Source: Mucilaginibacter sp. OK098
Lineage (GTDB): Bacteria > Bacteroidota > Bacteroidia > Sphingobacteriales > Sphingobacteriaceae
DNA: 64,000 nucleotides
NCBI RefSeq assembly: GCF_900142915.1
Contig: NZ_FRCM01000007.1
Location: forward strand, 124,001 to 188,000
Direction: 5' to 3'
A program made the position numbers and the translations under genes. Below the pieces are notes generated by a model. That model was given only the letters and a program-made list of their open reading frames with translations, searched no databases and was not told where the DNA came from. Within the stretch, counting starts at the first letter, position 1. Each line of letters begins with the position of its first letter. Positions 27,986 to 37,247 of this stretch are shown in pieces.

Positions 27986-29076
27986 ATTTTCGCCCTTTTT
28001 AATTTTTGTTTGCCTTGCAGTATATGCTTAATTTCAAGCGCCACCTGTACGCAGGTTGTAACTTTGCCTGATAGTACCGAAAAGTAATTTTTCACTCCCG
28101 GGTATAAGTGTAATTCAGTTATGCGCGCATCATCGCTGTTCTCATAAACCAAACGGGTGGTTTTATTATATCCTGCGTGTACAGCTTCACTTAAGAATGG
28201 CATAAACAATGCAGATTGTTCATAAATAGCATTTTCGGCATCTTTATCTAAAACATTATTTATCCCGAACCCGGGGTTATCAATTGCCAGTTGCGATTGA
28301 GTAACAGATTGCTTTACGTGGTATAACAGAAATTCATTTTTTATCCTTCCCCTGGGCATTACTGAACAAAATGGGCCATCCATAATAGTTAGGCCTTTTG
28401 CGGGTGTTGGGTATTTAAAAACCGGAATAATTACGTTTTCAAACAGCAGTTTCTTTTGCTCAACCCCAAGGTGTTTATTTATTTTATTGATGTTTGAATA
28501 AGTGGTGTTTATTACTACATCATAATGTTTTACTGTGTTGTTAAATGTTGCTTCAAATGTTTTATCGGCCAGCTGTTTAAGGTTAGTGCATTCCGTATTC
28601 AGCAGCAGGTTAACTTTCGATTTTTTTAAATTACTTTTGATAATTTTTTTTAATTTTTCATAATCCCAAACCGGCTCGGGCACTTTAAAACATTCTTCAA
28701 TTTTATCCCTGTTTAAAAATTTATTATCAGGAAACTCGTTATCATAACCAATGCCAACATTATCACAAAAGCTTACAAATTCTGCGGGTGTGGTTTTGCT
28801 CCCTTCCTTAGCAATTGCATAATAATTTGGCAACTGATGAATTACTGCTTTGCCATAGTTAAATAAAAAAGATAACAGGCCTTCAATGCTTTGCTCGGCT
28901 GTTTGTATGCTGCGTAAATAATGATACCCCAGGTGTATCCGGTTATGGTTAACTCTTGATGCCAGCTGCATAATATCGTCTTCGGCCTCAATTAAATCAA
29001 TCTGATTGTTTTTATCAGCCAATATATTTGCTGCTGATGTCCCAAAAAGTCCTGCACCTATAACTAAGATCCTCAT
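27982..29076 (-). CDS. FAD-dependent oxidoreductase (DAO-like)
   Basis: 364 residues. The N-terminal dinucleotide fold is ILVIGAGLFGTSAANIL with GAGLFG at 7-12, and an acidic residue ends the second strand (IDLIEAEDDI). The motif VINTTYSNIN near residue 190 is the second FAD contact typical of D-amino acid oxidase-like enzymes. The middle and C-terminal region is not close to any named family I can recall. Reaction unknown. It overlaps the methyltransferase by 4 bp and abuts the ABC transporter ATPase by 1 bp. Together with the dehydrogenase it could build or oxidise an unusual sugar. Confidence 0.75.
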   Translation of the reverse strand: MRILVIGAGLFGTSAANILADKNNQIDLIEAEDDIMQLASRVNHNRIHLGYHYLRSIQTAEQSIEGLLSFLFNYGKAVIHQLPNYYAIAKEGSKTTPAEFVSFCDNVGIGYDNEFPDNKFLNRDKIEECFKVPEPVWDYEKLKKIIKSNLKKSKVNLLLNTECTNLKQLADKTFEATFNNTVKHYDVVINTTYSNINKINKHLGVEQKKLLFENVIIPVFKYPTPAKGLTIMDGPFCSVMPRGRIKNEFLLYHVKQSVTQSQLAIDNPGFGINNVLDKDAENAIYEQSALFMPFLSEAVHAGYNKTTRLVYENSDDARITELHLYPGVKNYFSVLSGKVTTCVQVALEIKHILQGKQKLKRAKI

Positions 29077-30374
29077 TAGCCTATAAAATCTGCCTGCCAG
29101 CTAAACATCGGCCTTATTACCCCGCCATAGCTGCCTGCGTACTCACCCCTGGCCGAGTCACCTTCCAGGCTGTCTTTCACTAAAAAAGAAATGGAATCTT
29201 CAGCATAGGCATGCAGTTCAAAAGGATCGGATGTGATAACCGCCGGGCTTATTTTTATCTTGCCTTCTGAAAAGAAATTTCCGGGTATTAACATTTCGGC
29301 AGTGTACCTGCCTTTTTTTCGCGCCGAATTACTTTTCCAGTCAGAATTAACATCATGCGAGTCAAATAAACGTATGCCATGTTCATTATGAAAAACAAAG
29401 GCGTGGGTTAGCTTAACATCGTCAATTAATACTTCGTATTCCATTTTAATTATAACAGGTTTGCGGATATCAATATATTCATAAACCTCGTATTTTTCAT
29501 TAAATACCCCGGCAGATAAAATGCGCGCAACGCCGTTGCCTGGGGCTTTGCCAGATTCCCATTGCATAAAAGAGGTTGATATTTCATCTATGCTTAAATA
29601 ATTGGTGATAATTTTATGGGTTACGTCATGCTCTATCAGCAGTCCGTTCCGTAATAACATGGATGAACTGCAAAGCCGTGTTATAGCAGTTAAATTATGG
29701 CTCACAAACAGCACAGTCCTTCCTTCACCTTTACTTACATCGCCCATTTTGCCGAGGCATTTTTTTTGAAATTCTGCATCGCCAACCGCCAGCACTTCGT
29801 CAACAATCATTATTTCACTTTCCAGGTGCGCTGCAACGGCAAAGGCCAGCCTTACATACATGCCAGATGAATATCGTTTTACCGGCGTATCAATGTAACG
29901 CTCAACACCGGAAAAATCAACAATCTCGTCAAATTTCTGCTTTATTTCGGCCTTGCGCATGCCCAGTATGGCACCGTTTAAATAAATATTTTCCCTCCCG
30001 CTTAATTCGGGATGAAAGCCGGTGCCCACTTCCAACAGGCTGGCTATGCGCCCTTTTAATTTGGCCGTACCGGTTGTAGGCGATGTAACACGACTTAAAA
30101 TTTTAAGCAGCGTACTTTTACCGGCCCCGTTGCGCCCTATTATGCCTACCGCAGCTCCCTGCTCAATTTCAAAGTTTATATCTTTTAAGCTCCAAACCAC
30201 ATCGCTTTCACCCTTTACGGCGCGGTCATTTACCTCGCCTATTTTTAAAAACGGGTCTTCTTTACCACGCAACTTTGCCCATGAGCGTTCCAGATCGCGG
30301 GAAAGTGTACCAGTACCGATCTCACCCAATTGGTAGGCTTTTGACAAATTCTCTACTTTAATTACTGCTGACAT
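29076..30374 (-). CDS. wzt: ABC polysaccharide exporter ATPase with C-terminal carbohydrate-binding domain
   Basis: 432 residues. Residues 1-240 are an ABC ATPase: Walker A GRNGAGKST at 80-88, signature YSSGMYVRLAFAVA from 168, Walker B IMIVDEVLAVGD at 188-199 and the switch His in FVSHN at 226. The C-terminal domain, from about 255 (ESGKAPGNGVARIL), is a Wzt-C-like beta sandwich of about 170 residues. In studied O-antigen systems this domain recognises the modified non-reducing end of the glycan before export. It is paired with the permease at 30378. Confidence 0.92.
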   Translation of the reverse strand: MSAVIKVENLSKAYQLGEIGTGTLSRDLERSWAKLRGKEDPFLKIGEVNDRAVKGESDVVWSLKDINFEIEQGAAVGIIGRNGAGKSTLLKILSRVTSPTTGTAKLKGRIASLLEVGTGFHPELSGRENIYLNGAILGMRKAEIKQKFDEIVDFSGVERYIDTPVKRYSSGMYVRLAFAVAAHLESEIMIVDEVLAVGDAEFQKKCLGKMGDVSKGEGRTVLFVSHNLTAITRLCSSSMLLRNGLLIEHDVTHKIITNYLSIDEISTSFMQWESGKAPGNGVARILSAGVFNEKYEVYEYIDIRKPVIIKMEYEVLIDDVKLTHAFVFHNEHGIRLFDSHDVNSDWKSNSARKKGRYTAEMLIPGNFFSEGKIKISPAVITSDPFELHAYAEDSISFLVKDSLEGDSARGEYAGSYGGVIRPMFSWQADFIG

Positions 30375-30377
30375 GAA

Positions 30378-31241
30378 TTATACGGTATCTATAAAATTGC
30401 GCTCAACCCGGTTAAAGATCACAATGCCAATAAGCAGGATAAAAGTTGTTATTACAGTGGTAATGCCTAATGACAATATGGTGAATGTGCCCTGCCCTAA
30501 AAAGCCATATCTAAATGCTTCTATTATTGACGTCATGGGATTATACTCAACCAGCCACTGATACTTTGGATATTTAGCCTTTACAGTTGATAAGGGATAA
30601 ATAACCGTGGTTAAGTACATCATCAGCTGAATACCGAAAGAGATGAGGAAAGTTAAATCTCTGTATTTCGTGGTCATAGCCGAAATGATCATTCCTAAAC
30701 CCAAGCCTAACATTGCCATAAGTACCAGCAGCAGCGGGAACAATAACAAATAAGCATTTGGATGAAATGAAGCACCTTTAACCCAGTAAAATATCATCAT
30801 TAAAACAAACAGCGCCATTTGAACAGCAAACCTGATAAGGTTTGATGCCACTATGCTTAACGGCACAATAAGCCTTGGAAAATAAACTTTTCCAAAAAGA
30901 CCGGCATTAGAAACAAACACCGATGATGTTTTTCCAAGGCAGTCTGAGAAATAATTCCAGGCGGTAATGCCTGCCAGGTAAAATAGCGGCTGAGGCAAAC
31001 CATCTGTTGGGATAGCTGCCAGGTTACCAAATACAAAAGTGTATATTAAGGTGGTAAATAACGGTTGGATAAAAAACCATAAGGGCCCTAATATGGTTTG
31101 TTTATAAAATGATACAAAATCACGCCTTACCAGCAAAACAAGTAAATCCCTGTAGTGCCAAATATCTTTAAGCTTTAAATCCAGCATGTTATTTGCCGGA
31201 GTTAACTCAATGTCCCAATCTTCCTGGCTTATCTCGCTCAT
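30378..31241 (-). CDS. wzm: ABC polysaccharide exporter permease
   Basis: 287 residues with about six hydrophobic helices between residues 60 and 280. The start DLKLKDIWHYRDLLVLLVRRDFVSFYKQTILGPLWFF is the well-known cytoplasmic entry of ABC-2 type exporters, and LTLIYTFVFGNLA and LMMYLTTVIYPLSTV follow. The SSVFVSNAGLFGKVYFPRLIVPLS segment is also diagnostic. It forms the inner membrane channel for lipid-linked glycan with Wzt. There are 3 bp to the ATPase gene and a 1-bp overlap with the upstream GT4. Confidence 0.92.
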   Translation of the reverse strand: MSEISQEDWDIELTPANNMLDLKLKDIWHYRDLLVLLVRRDFVSFYKQTILGPLWFFIQPLFTTLIYTFVFGNLAAIPTDGLPQPLFYLAGITAWNYFSDCLGKTSSVFVSNAGLFGKVYFPRLIVPLSIVASNLIRFAVQMALFVLMMIFYWVKGASFHPNAYLLLFPLLLVLMAMLGLGLGMIISAMTTKYRDLTFLISFGIQLMMYLTTVIYPLSTVKAKYPKYQWLVEYNPMTSIIEAFRYGFLGQGTFTILSLGITTVITTFILLIGIVIFNRVERNFIDTV

Positions 31242-32356
31242 TAACTAAACATTTTTTCTAATTTATTAATGTAATCATTTTCATTAAAATGCAACAGGCA
31301 TTCATGTTGAAGATGTTGTCTTCTTTCTTGTGTTAAGGGATCCTGAAGGTAATTACTTATCGCGTTTTCAAGTTCAACCAGGTTATCCACATTAACCGCT
31401 TTTCCTAATTCGCCATTACATATAGCATCAATACTTCCATCGGCGTTTCCACATACAACAGGCAACCCACAAGCTAATGCTTCAATAAAAACGATACCGA
31501 ATCCTTCTTTTTTACTTGGCAAAACAAACAGGTCAGCCAGTAAAAAATGATCGGTAATTTCAGCTTCCTCAATAAAACCCGTAAGTATAACTTCCTTATC
31601 AACTTTAGCGTCAACTATTAGTTTCCTGATCCTTATTTCTTCTTTATGATCATATTGCCCCGAAAGGATATATCTTATTCCGGGAAACTTTAATTTTAAG
31701 CAGCCCATAACTTTTATCACCTGGTCATGCCCTTTGTATTGTTCTGTCGAGGCTAAACGTGTTAAGGTAAATATTACCGGGGTATCATCAGTTAACCCGT
31801 ATCTTTTTATCAATTGATGTGGCTTTGCAAACGTTACAGGCAATTTAATAAAAGGATCAACTGCATTATTTAATACTTCACATATACCGGCATCAGTATT
31901 GTGCCGGCTTATCATTTGCTGTTTGGTGAAGTTGCTTACACAAATCACTTTGTCGCAACGCTTTAAAAATACATTTTTTAATGGTGATAAAGGCCTCCAA
32001 ACTTCAATTCCGTGGGCAATAAGCCACACTTTACATTTTGGGTTTATTGTTTTTATTAACAACCCTATAACAGCAAGGTTAATATGGCTGATAATAACAA
32101 CATCGGGCCTCCTGGCGGTAATCAATGATTTTAAAACAAAGGCTATCCTGTTAGCACTGAAGCCCATAAATTGTTTAGCCGGCAAATACCGGTGTATCAG
32201 GTCGTTATTTGAATCATATACCGACCATAAGTTAAAGCTCCAATTATTACGCGTAGCCAGCAAATGTAAAGAATGCGCCAGCGTACGGGTCATTTTTTGG
32301 ATGCCGCCGGTTGTACTAAAGGTTTGTAAGGTATATAAAATTACCTTTTTAGTCAT
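31241..32356 (-). CDS. GT4 glycosyltransferase
   Basis: 371 residues. The N-terminal loop TFSTTGGIQKMTRTL (about 13-27) and the C-terminal SKKEGFGIVFIEALACGLPVV with E-x7-E give a GT4 enzyme. LTRLASTEQYKGHDQVI is the typical core strand. It lies between the ABC permease (1-bp overlap) and asnB (8-bp overlap). A GT4 next to the exporter is often among the first enzymes in the glycan, but that is not proven here. Confidence 0.9.
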   Translation of the reverse strand: MTKKVILYTLQTFSTTGGIQKMTRTLAHSLHLLATRNNWSFNLWSVYDSNNDLIHRYLPAKQFMGFSANRIAFVLKSLITARRPDVVIISHINLAVIGLLIKTINPKCKVWLIAHGIEVWRPLSPLKNVFLKRCDKVICVSNFTKQQMISRHNTDAGICEVLNNAVDPFIKLPVTFAKPHQLIKRYGLTDDTPVIFTLTRLASTEQYKGHDQVIKVMGCLKLKFPGIRYILSGQYDHKEEIRIRKLIVDAKVDKEVILTGFIEEAEITDHFLLADLFVLPSKKEGFGIVFIEALACGLPVVCGNADGSIDAICNGELGKAVNVDNLVELENAISNYLQDPLTQERRQHLQHECLLHFNENDYINKLEKMFS

Positions 32357-34136
32357 TCAATTGGATTTGGTATAGGGCAAAAATTTTAGACCAATGTAAG
32401 TGGCCCTCTTTAAATTTCTTTACTGAATCTTGCGCCAATTTCCCTTTATAAAGGTTAGCGTTACTTATTTCTGTGTGCTTACCCATCCATTCCTGTAAAG
32501 GAAAAGTGAAGCCCATTTTAGGCCTGTTCCAAACTGCCTCAGGTAATAGGTTACCAAAGCTATCAATTAATAACTTCTTAGGCTTATTTTTATTAAATCT
32601 TATTTGGGGAGAGATCCTCTGCACTACTTGCTGAAAATCTTCGTCTAAAAAGGGGACTCTTACTTCTAAACCATGGCTCATGCTTAATACATCAGTATCT
32701 CTCAGTAATTGATTTTGCATATACAGATTTGTTTCAAACCAGGCAGCATGCTCTTTATTGTAGGATCCGAGGTCGGGTATACTGTTTTCACCAAACAAAA
32801 TTTCATTTACCTGTTTTACATCTGTATCAAGTATTTGAGCAATATCATCCGGCACAAACAGGCCACGCAGCAAAAGGTAATCGGCTAAGGGGTGATCGTG
32901 TTCTAAAAAAGAGATCTTCCGGTACCTGTCTGCTTTAAAATAATTGGCTGCACCTAATAAAGGTGCAGGTATTTTCCGCAAGTAATGCAGGTATTTAATA
33001 CGGTTAAAAGATGGATAGCCACCAAATAATTCATCGGCACCTACACCTGATAAAACTGCTTTTAATCCATCCTCATGTGCGTATTTACTAATAAACCAGG
33101 TATTGATGCCGTCTGTAGTGGGCATATCCATACTGCTGATTATCTGAGGGAGAAAAGTTTCAAAATCATGTTGCTGCACTAAATGCGTAAATTTTTCGCC
33201 CATTAATTGGTTCAGCACAACATTTTGATAAGCACGTTCATCATAGCTTTTCTCATTAAAATAAATGGAGATAGTTTTAAGATGCTGATTTTGCTCATTA
33301 GCCAATAGTGATACCAGGCTTGAATCTATTCCTCCGCTTAAAAACACGCCAATTGGTGCGTCGGCTATAAGTTGCCGCTTTATAGCCTTTTTTAAGTAGT
33401 CATGAATATACTTCTTTGCCTCATTAAGATCCGTTATATAATCAATACCGGATGATTTATTATTGTAAGCGCTAATATTATAAGTTTCACTTTGATGGTG
33501 CCATGCTAAAAAATGTCCTTTTGTAAGGCTATATACATTTTTCAAGGTGGTATATGGTTCCGGAATATTCCCTAAGGCTAAAAATCTTACAGGCCATGAT
33601 TCTTCAGACTGTGTTGCAATGCCGGCCGCCTTAAATGCTTTAATCTCTGATGCAAAACTTAATTCACCATTATTTACATAATAGTAAAGCGGCTTTATTC
33701 CTGTTGTATCCCTAACCAAATACGTTACAGATTGGTCAACATCATACAATGCGAAGGCAAACATGCCTCTGAGTTTTGAAAAGGCCGAAGTTCCCCAATA
33801 CAGGTAAGCAGCTAAAATAACCTCTGTATCGGTACCTGAATAAAATTTGGCCCCGGTTTTTATTAACTGCTCTTTTAATTCAAGGTAATTATAAATTTCT
33901 CCATTAAAGGTGATCCATGCTTTTTGCTGAACATCTGCCATTGGTTGATGTCCTTTTTTGCTCAAATCAAGTATGGACAACCTGCGATGCCCAAATGCAA
34001 GATTTACCTTTTCATCCAAAAATACACCTTCATCATCAGGGCCTCCATGTTTTAATGAATTACACATAATGCTAACCTTCTCACTAATTTCATTAGCCGG
34101 TAGTCTGTTTGAAATTATTCCTGCTATCCTGCACAT
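32349..34136 (-). CDS. asnB: Asparagine synthase (glutamine-hydrolysing)
   Basis: 595 residues. After the initiator Met comes CRIAGIISN, so Cys2 is the N-terminal nucleophile of the glutaminase domain. The GGPDDEGVF and FNGEIYN motifs follow. The synthetase domain has the PP-loop SGGIDSSL around residue 267-274 and VRVPFLD near 490. The family makes Asn from Asp and Gln. In surface glycan loci, AsnB-like proteins often amidate a uronic acid or other carboxyl group of a sugar, so glycan amidation is an equally good guess. It is separated from the upstream UpxY gene by 150 bp without an ORF or a clear promoter. Confidence 0.88.
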   Translation of the reverse strand: MCRIAGIISNRLPANEISEKVSIMCNSLKHGGPDDEGVFLDEKVNLAFGHRRLSILDLSKKGHQPMADVQQKAWITFNGEIYNYLELKEQLIKTGAKFYSGTDTEVILAAYLYWGTSAFSKLRGMFAFALYDVDQSVTYLVRDTTGIKPLYYYVNNGELSFASEIKAFKAAGIATQSEESWPVRFLALGNIPEPYTTLKNVYSLTKGHFLAWHHQSETYNISAYNNKSSGIDYITDLNEAKKYIHDYLKKAIKRQLIADAPIGVFLSGGIDSSLVSLLANEQNQHLKTISIYFNEKSYDERAYQNVVLNQLMGEKFTHLVQQHDFETFLPQIISSMDMPTTDGINTWFISKYAHEDGLKAVLSGVGADELFGGYPSFNRIKYLHYLRKIPAPLLGAANYFKADRYRKISFLEHDHPLADYLLLRGLFVPDDIAQILDTDVKQVNEILFGENSIPDLGSYNKEHAAWFETNLYMQNQLLRDTDVLSMSHGLEVRVPFLDEDFQQVVQRISPQIRFNKNKPKKLLIDSFGNLLPEAVWNRPKMGFTFPLQEWMGKHTEISNANLYKGKLAQDSVKKFKEGHLHWSKIFALYQIQLND

Positions 34137-34286
34137 AGATTATATATTCATAGCTTCGCCCCGTAAGTCACAGTTAATATTGTGTAACTTATTATTTATC
34201 AAATAGTTGTATTATTATTTCAATTATTATATTATGGCCTTAAAATAAGCAAAATGCCCGTTTAATACCTGTTATATAATATAAAT

Positions 34287-34799
34287 CTAAAATCTATTAA
34301 TTAGTGCAGCTGCAACATAAACAATTATTGAATACCCGAGATTTTCAAGGCGCAAGGCAAGTTGTTTTTGTGAACGATAGGATATGATCTCGCCAATAAG
34401 GCCCTTAAGTGGTCCTGCTTTTATCATAATCCTTTCACCGGGTTGTAAGTCCTCTGCAGTTATCTCTAATTCGTAAGGACTAGCCATCAATAATTTAAGC
34501 TCATTTATCTGTCTATCAGGCATTGGTGTTATTTTACCCGAAAAATATAAAAATCGGGCAATTCCTTTTGTCATTAATACTTCTGTTTGCTCATGCTCTT
34601 TTATATGCACAAACAGGTACGATTTAATAAATGGTTCTTCGGTCCATTTCTTCCTGTCACTCCATTGTTTAAGCTGGCGATGTAAGGGTAAATAAGTTTC
34701 AATCCCCTTGTTTACTAATGCCTGGTAAGCTTTTTTTTCAGCACGGGGATATGTATAAACCGGATACCATTTGCAGGCATCTTTATTAATTAAAGCCAT
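34287..34799 (-). CDS. UpxY-type NusG-like transcription antiterminator
   Basis: 170 residues. The N-terminal NGN domain reads CKWYPVYTYPRAEKKAYQALVNKGIETYLPL, followed by the WTEEPFIKSYLFV strand. The C-terminal KOW motif is PGERIMIKAGPLKGLIGEI (about 123-141). UpxY proteins of Bacteroides stop premature termination in their own capsule operon. Here it is the third gene of a 38-kb operon, after wza and the tyrosine kinase, and not the first. It is expected to bind RNA polymerase and let transcription run through the downstream glycosyltransferase genes. Confidence 0.87.
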   Translation of the reverse strand: MALINKDACKWYPVYTYPRAEKKAYQALVNKGIETYLPLHRQLKQWSDRKKWTEEPFIKSYLFVHIKEHEQTEVLMTKGIARFLYFSGKITPMPDRQINELKLLMASPYELEITAEDLQPGERIMIKAGPLKGLIGEIISYRSQKQLALRLENLGYSIIVYVAAALINRF

Positions 34800-34811
34800 A
34801 TGTTAATACCA

Positions 34812-37247
34812 TCAGCGTTTTTTGAACCAGCGCCTTAAGTCCCACCATTTATTTTCACCTTTATCTACATAATAGCCTGAACTTTCATAACCGGTGTAGT
34901 CAGAGTAATAGTAATATTTGGTTCCATAATTTTCACCTGTAAGTTTGGTAGTATAATACCTTGAATGCAGCAGATCCTGGGCAAATGCATTAAGTACTAT
35001 TACCGTATTATCCAGGTGGTATTCCTGTGCAATTCTCTGCGGCACGGTTGCTGCATAAAATTTTGATTTACCAGATCTGATCACAAAAACGTTAATATCA
35101 CTTACCCTTATCAATGGTATTGCATCAGATACTAAACCTATTGGAGCGGTATCAATCATTACAATATCATACCTGGAGGTAAGGTTGGCAATTAATTCAG
35201 ACATTCTTTTCGAATGCAAAAGTTCTGAAGGGTTTGGCGGTATCGGGCCCGAGATGATGAAATCAAGATTTTCCTGATCAGAGTGAGAAATAATATTATC
35301 AATTGTGCATTGATTGGCCAAATAGTTACTTAACCCCAGATCATTAGGTACATGGAAAGTTTTATGCAGTTTTGAACGCCTTAAATCAGCAGCAATTAAT
35401 ATGACCTTTTTATCAATAAGTGATAATGTGCTCGACAAATTAACCGCAACAAATGATTTTCCTTCCCCGGCAACTTCAGATGTAACGCATATAACCTTGC
35501 TTTTTTTCTCGGAAGCCAAAAAACTTAAATTGGTACGAACAGAACGCACGGACTCGGCAAAAATGGATTTAGGTTTACTAATGGCTAATATTTGGCTGCT
35601 ATACTCATCAATTTCTTCGGGAAACTTTCTTATCACACCTATAATAGGTATGGTTGTAAGGCTTTCAATAGTTTCTTTATCATAAATGTACGGATTCAGT
35701 ATCCTGATCAGGATAATTAGTCCAAACCCGATGGCCAGGCCAAAAATTTGCGCTGAACGCTGAACGCCATGCTCATCCGGCGCAACCGGGCTATAATTAG
35801 GCTGTGCATAATCAATAATAGTAGCCCCAGGCAAGATCCCTGCACTGTTAATTTGCGCATCCAGCTTTTTTTCTGAAAGGAATGAATACACTTTATCATT
35901 AATGTCAAAATCCCGTTTTAAAGCAACCATATCACGCTCGGCCGATGGTAACTCTGCTATTTGTTGATTAACAGCCCCCAGTTGGCTTTGTATGTAATTT
36001 AATTTATTTACAATTAGAAGATGTGTGGCGTTAATGCTATTTAAAATATTATTCTTTACCTGTAAGATCTGCTGCTCAAGATCCTGGATAGTTTGAGAAT
36101 TTTTTGTAAATGTTTTTAATGCGTTTTTTTTGTCGTTAATAAGTACATTCAGGCTGGAGATAGCGCTATTTAGCTGATCGTATTCAACCCCTCCAAGGCT
36201 GAAATTAGGAAGCTGATTATCTTCAGCCTTAATAATTTCCTGCTTAAGCTGGTCAATAGCCAGCTGGTCTATTTTCAGTAATGAACTCTGCGCCTCAATC
36301 TCTGTTACCTTATTTAAAGCACGGCTGGATGCTGAAGACACATCCATTATTTTCATTTGACTTTGGTATTTCTTTATGGAGTTATCAGACCCTTTAAGCT
36401 CTCCCGAAAGAAAATCTAACTGCTTATCAATAAACTTGATCATCTGCGAGGCTGATTGCGTCCGCTGGTTACGATCATAATTCAGGTATTCCTTCATTAT
36501 AGCGTTTAGTGCATCAGCAGCAAACTGGGGGTTTGAATCAACTTCCTGCAACGCTATTATATTTGAGTTTCTGGCGGTTTCGCCGGTATGCAGCCCGCCC
36601 CTAACCCTGCCAACAAAATCTTCTGCAGAATTTAGCTTAAATAAAAACATTGCCGTTTTTGGTAAAAAGCCCGGATATTTAATACTAAACGCGGTTGGCC
36701 CCAGCGTAAAGGGTTTATTATAGTAATAGGTATTTTTAACTTCCCTTCCTGCAACCTTATAGCTTATGTTAAAAGAAGTGCTATTAACCGGCCTGTAAGT
36801 GATGAGGTCATGAAAAAAATCTAAGCTATCAAACTTAACAAGCTCAACGTCAAGTGGTTTTTGCGGGTATAGCTCATTTGTGCGGTTTAAAACGCGGCCT
36901 ACAATGTAAAAGCTTATCCGGTAATCCAAATGTTTAATAGCATTCAGCAACAGTGCGGTGCTTTGCAGCACTATTGTTTCACTTTGAATTTTTGATGCAC
37001 TTGTTCTGTCACTAACACCCGGTACACTTATAAGGTCAGATATTTCCGATTTTTTTTCCTCAAATTTCAGGGTAGCGCCTGTTGCATAAATTTTAGGGGT
37101 ATACCACAAATATACGTTAGCAATGATAAGGCAAATTGTAACTGAGCCAACAATCCAGTACCATCTGCTTAAGAGTATTTTAGCAATCTTGATATAATCA
37201 ATCTCCTGGCTGGGCAATTTTGGCTGAGCCTTATCTGTTTCTTCCAT
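34812..37247 (-). CDS. wzc: Wzc-like polysaccharide co-polymerase / tyrosine autokinase
   Basis: 811 residues. A first membrane segment is at about 30-50, then a periplasmic Wzz-type region with coiled coil (residues 260-460). The second membrane segment is at 500-520. The cytoplasmic kinase has Walker A TSEVAGEGKS at 589-598, Walker A' ILIAADLRR around 617-624 and Walker B IVMIDTAP at 695-702. The C-terminal tail is tyrosine rich (Y764, Y765, Y774, Y778-781, Y784, Y787, Y792, Y793), as in autophosphorylated BY-kinases. It controls chain length and export together with Wza. It abuts wza and lies 12 bp from upxY. Confidence 0.93.
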   Translation of the reverse strand: MEETDKAQPKLPSQEIDYIKIAKILLSRWYWIVGSVTICLIIANVYLWYTPKIYATGATLKFEEKKSEISDLISVPGVSDRTSASKIQSETIVLQSTALLLNAIKHLDYRISFYIVGRVLNRTNELYPQKPLDVELVKFDSLDFFHDLITYRPVNSTSFNISYKVAGREVKNTYYYNKPFTLGPTAFSIKYPGFLPKTAMFLFKLNSAEDFVGRVRGGLHTGETARNSNIIALQEVDSNPQFAADALNAIMKEYLNYDRNQRTQSASQMIKFIDKQLDFLSGELKGSDNSIKKYQSQMKIMDVSSASSRALNKVTEIEAQSSLLKIDQLAIDQLKQEIIKAEDNQLPNFSLGGVEYDQLNSAISSLNVLINDKKNALKTFTKNSQTIQDLEQQILQVKNNILNSINATHLLIVNKLNYIQSQLGAVNQQIAELPSAERDMVALKRDFDINDKVYSFLSEKKLDAQINSAGILPGATIIDYAQPNYSPVAPDEHGVQRSAQIFGLAIGFGLIILIRILNPYIYDKETIESLTTIPIIGVIRKFPEEIDEYSSQILAISKPKSIFAESVRSVRTNLSFLASEKKSKVICVTSEVAGEGKSFVAVNLSSTLSLIDKKVILIAADLRRSKLHKTFHVPNDLGLSNYLANQCTIDNIISHSDQENLDFIISGPIPPNPSELLHSKRMSELIANLTSRYDIVMIDTAPIGLVSDAIPLIRVSDINVFVIRSGKSKFYAATVPQRIAQEYHLDNTVIVLNAFAQDLLHSRYYTTKLTGENYGTKYYYYSDYTGYESSGYYVDKGENKWWDLRRWFKKR

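Noticed and set aside
31899..32375. 158-residue plus-strand ORF
   Set aside because: It lies over the GT4 gene and the end of asnB; no recognisable domain.
32349..34136. Glycan amidotransferase call for asnB instead of asparagine synthase
   Set aside because: All residues needed for both domains are intact, so the standard family call is kept and the glycan role is left as an option.
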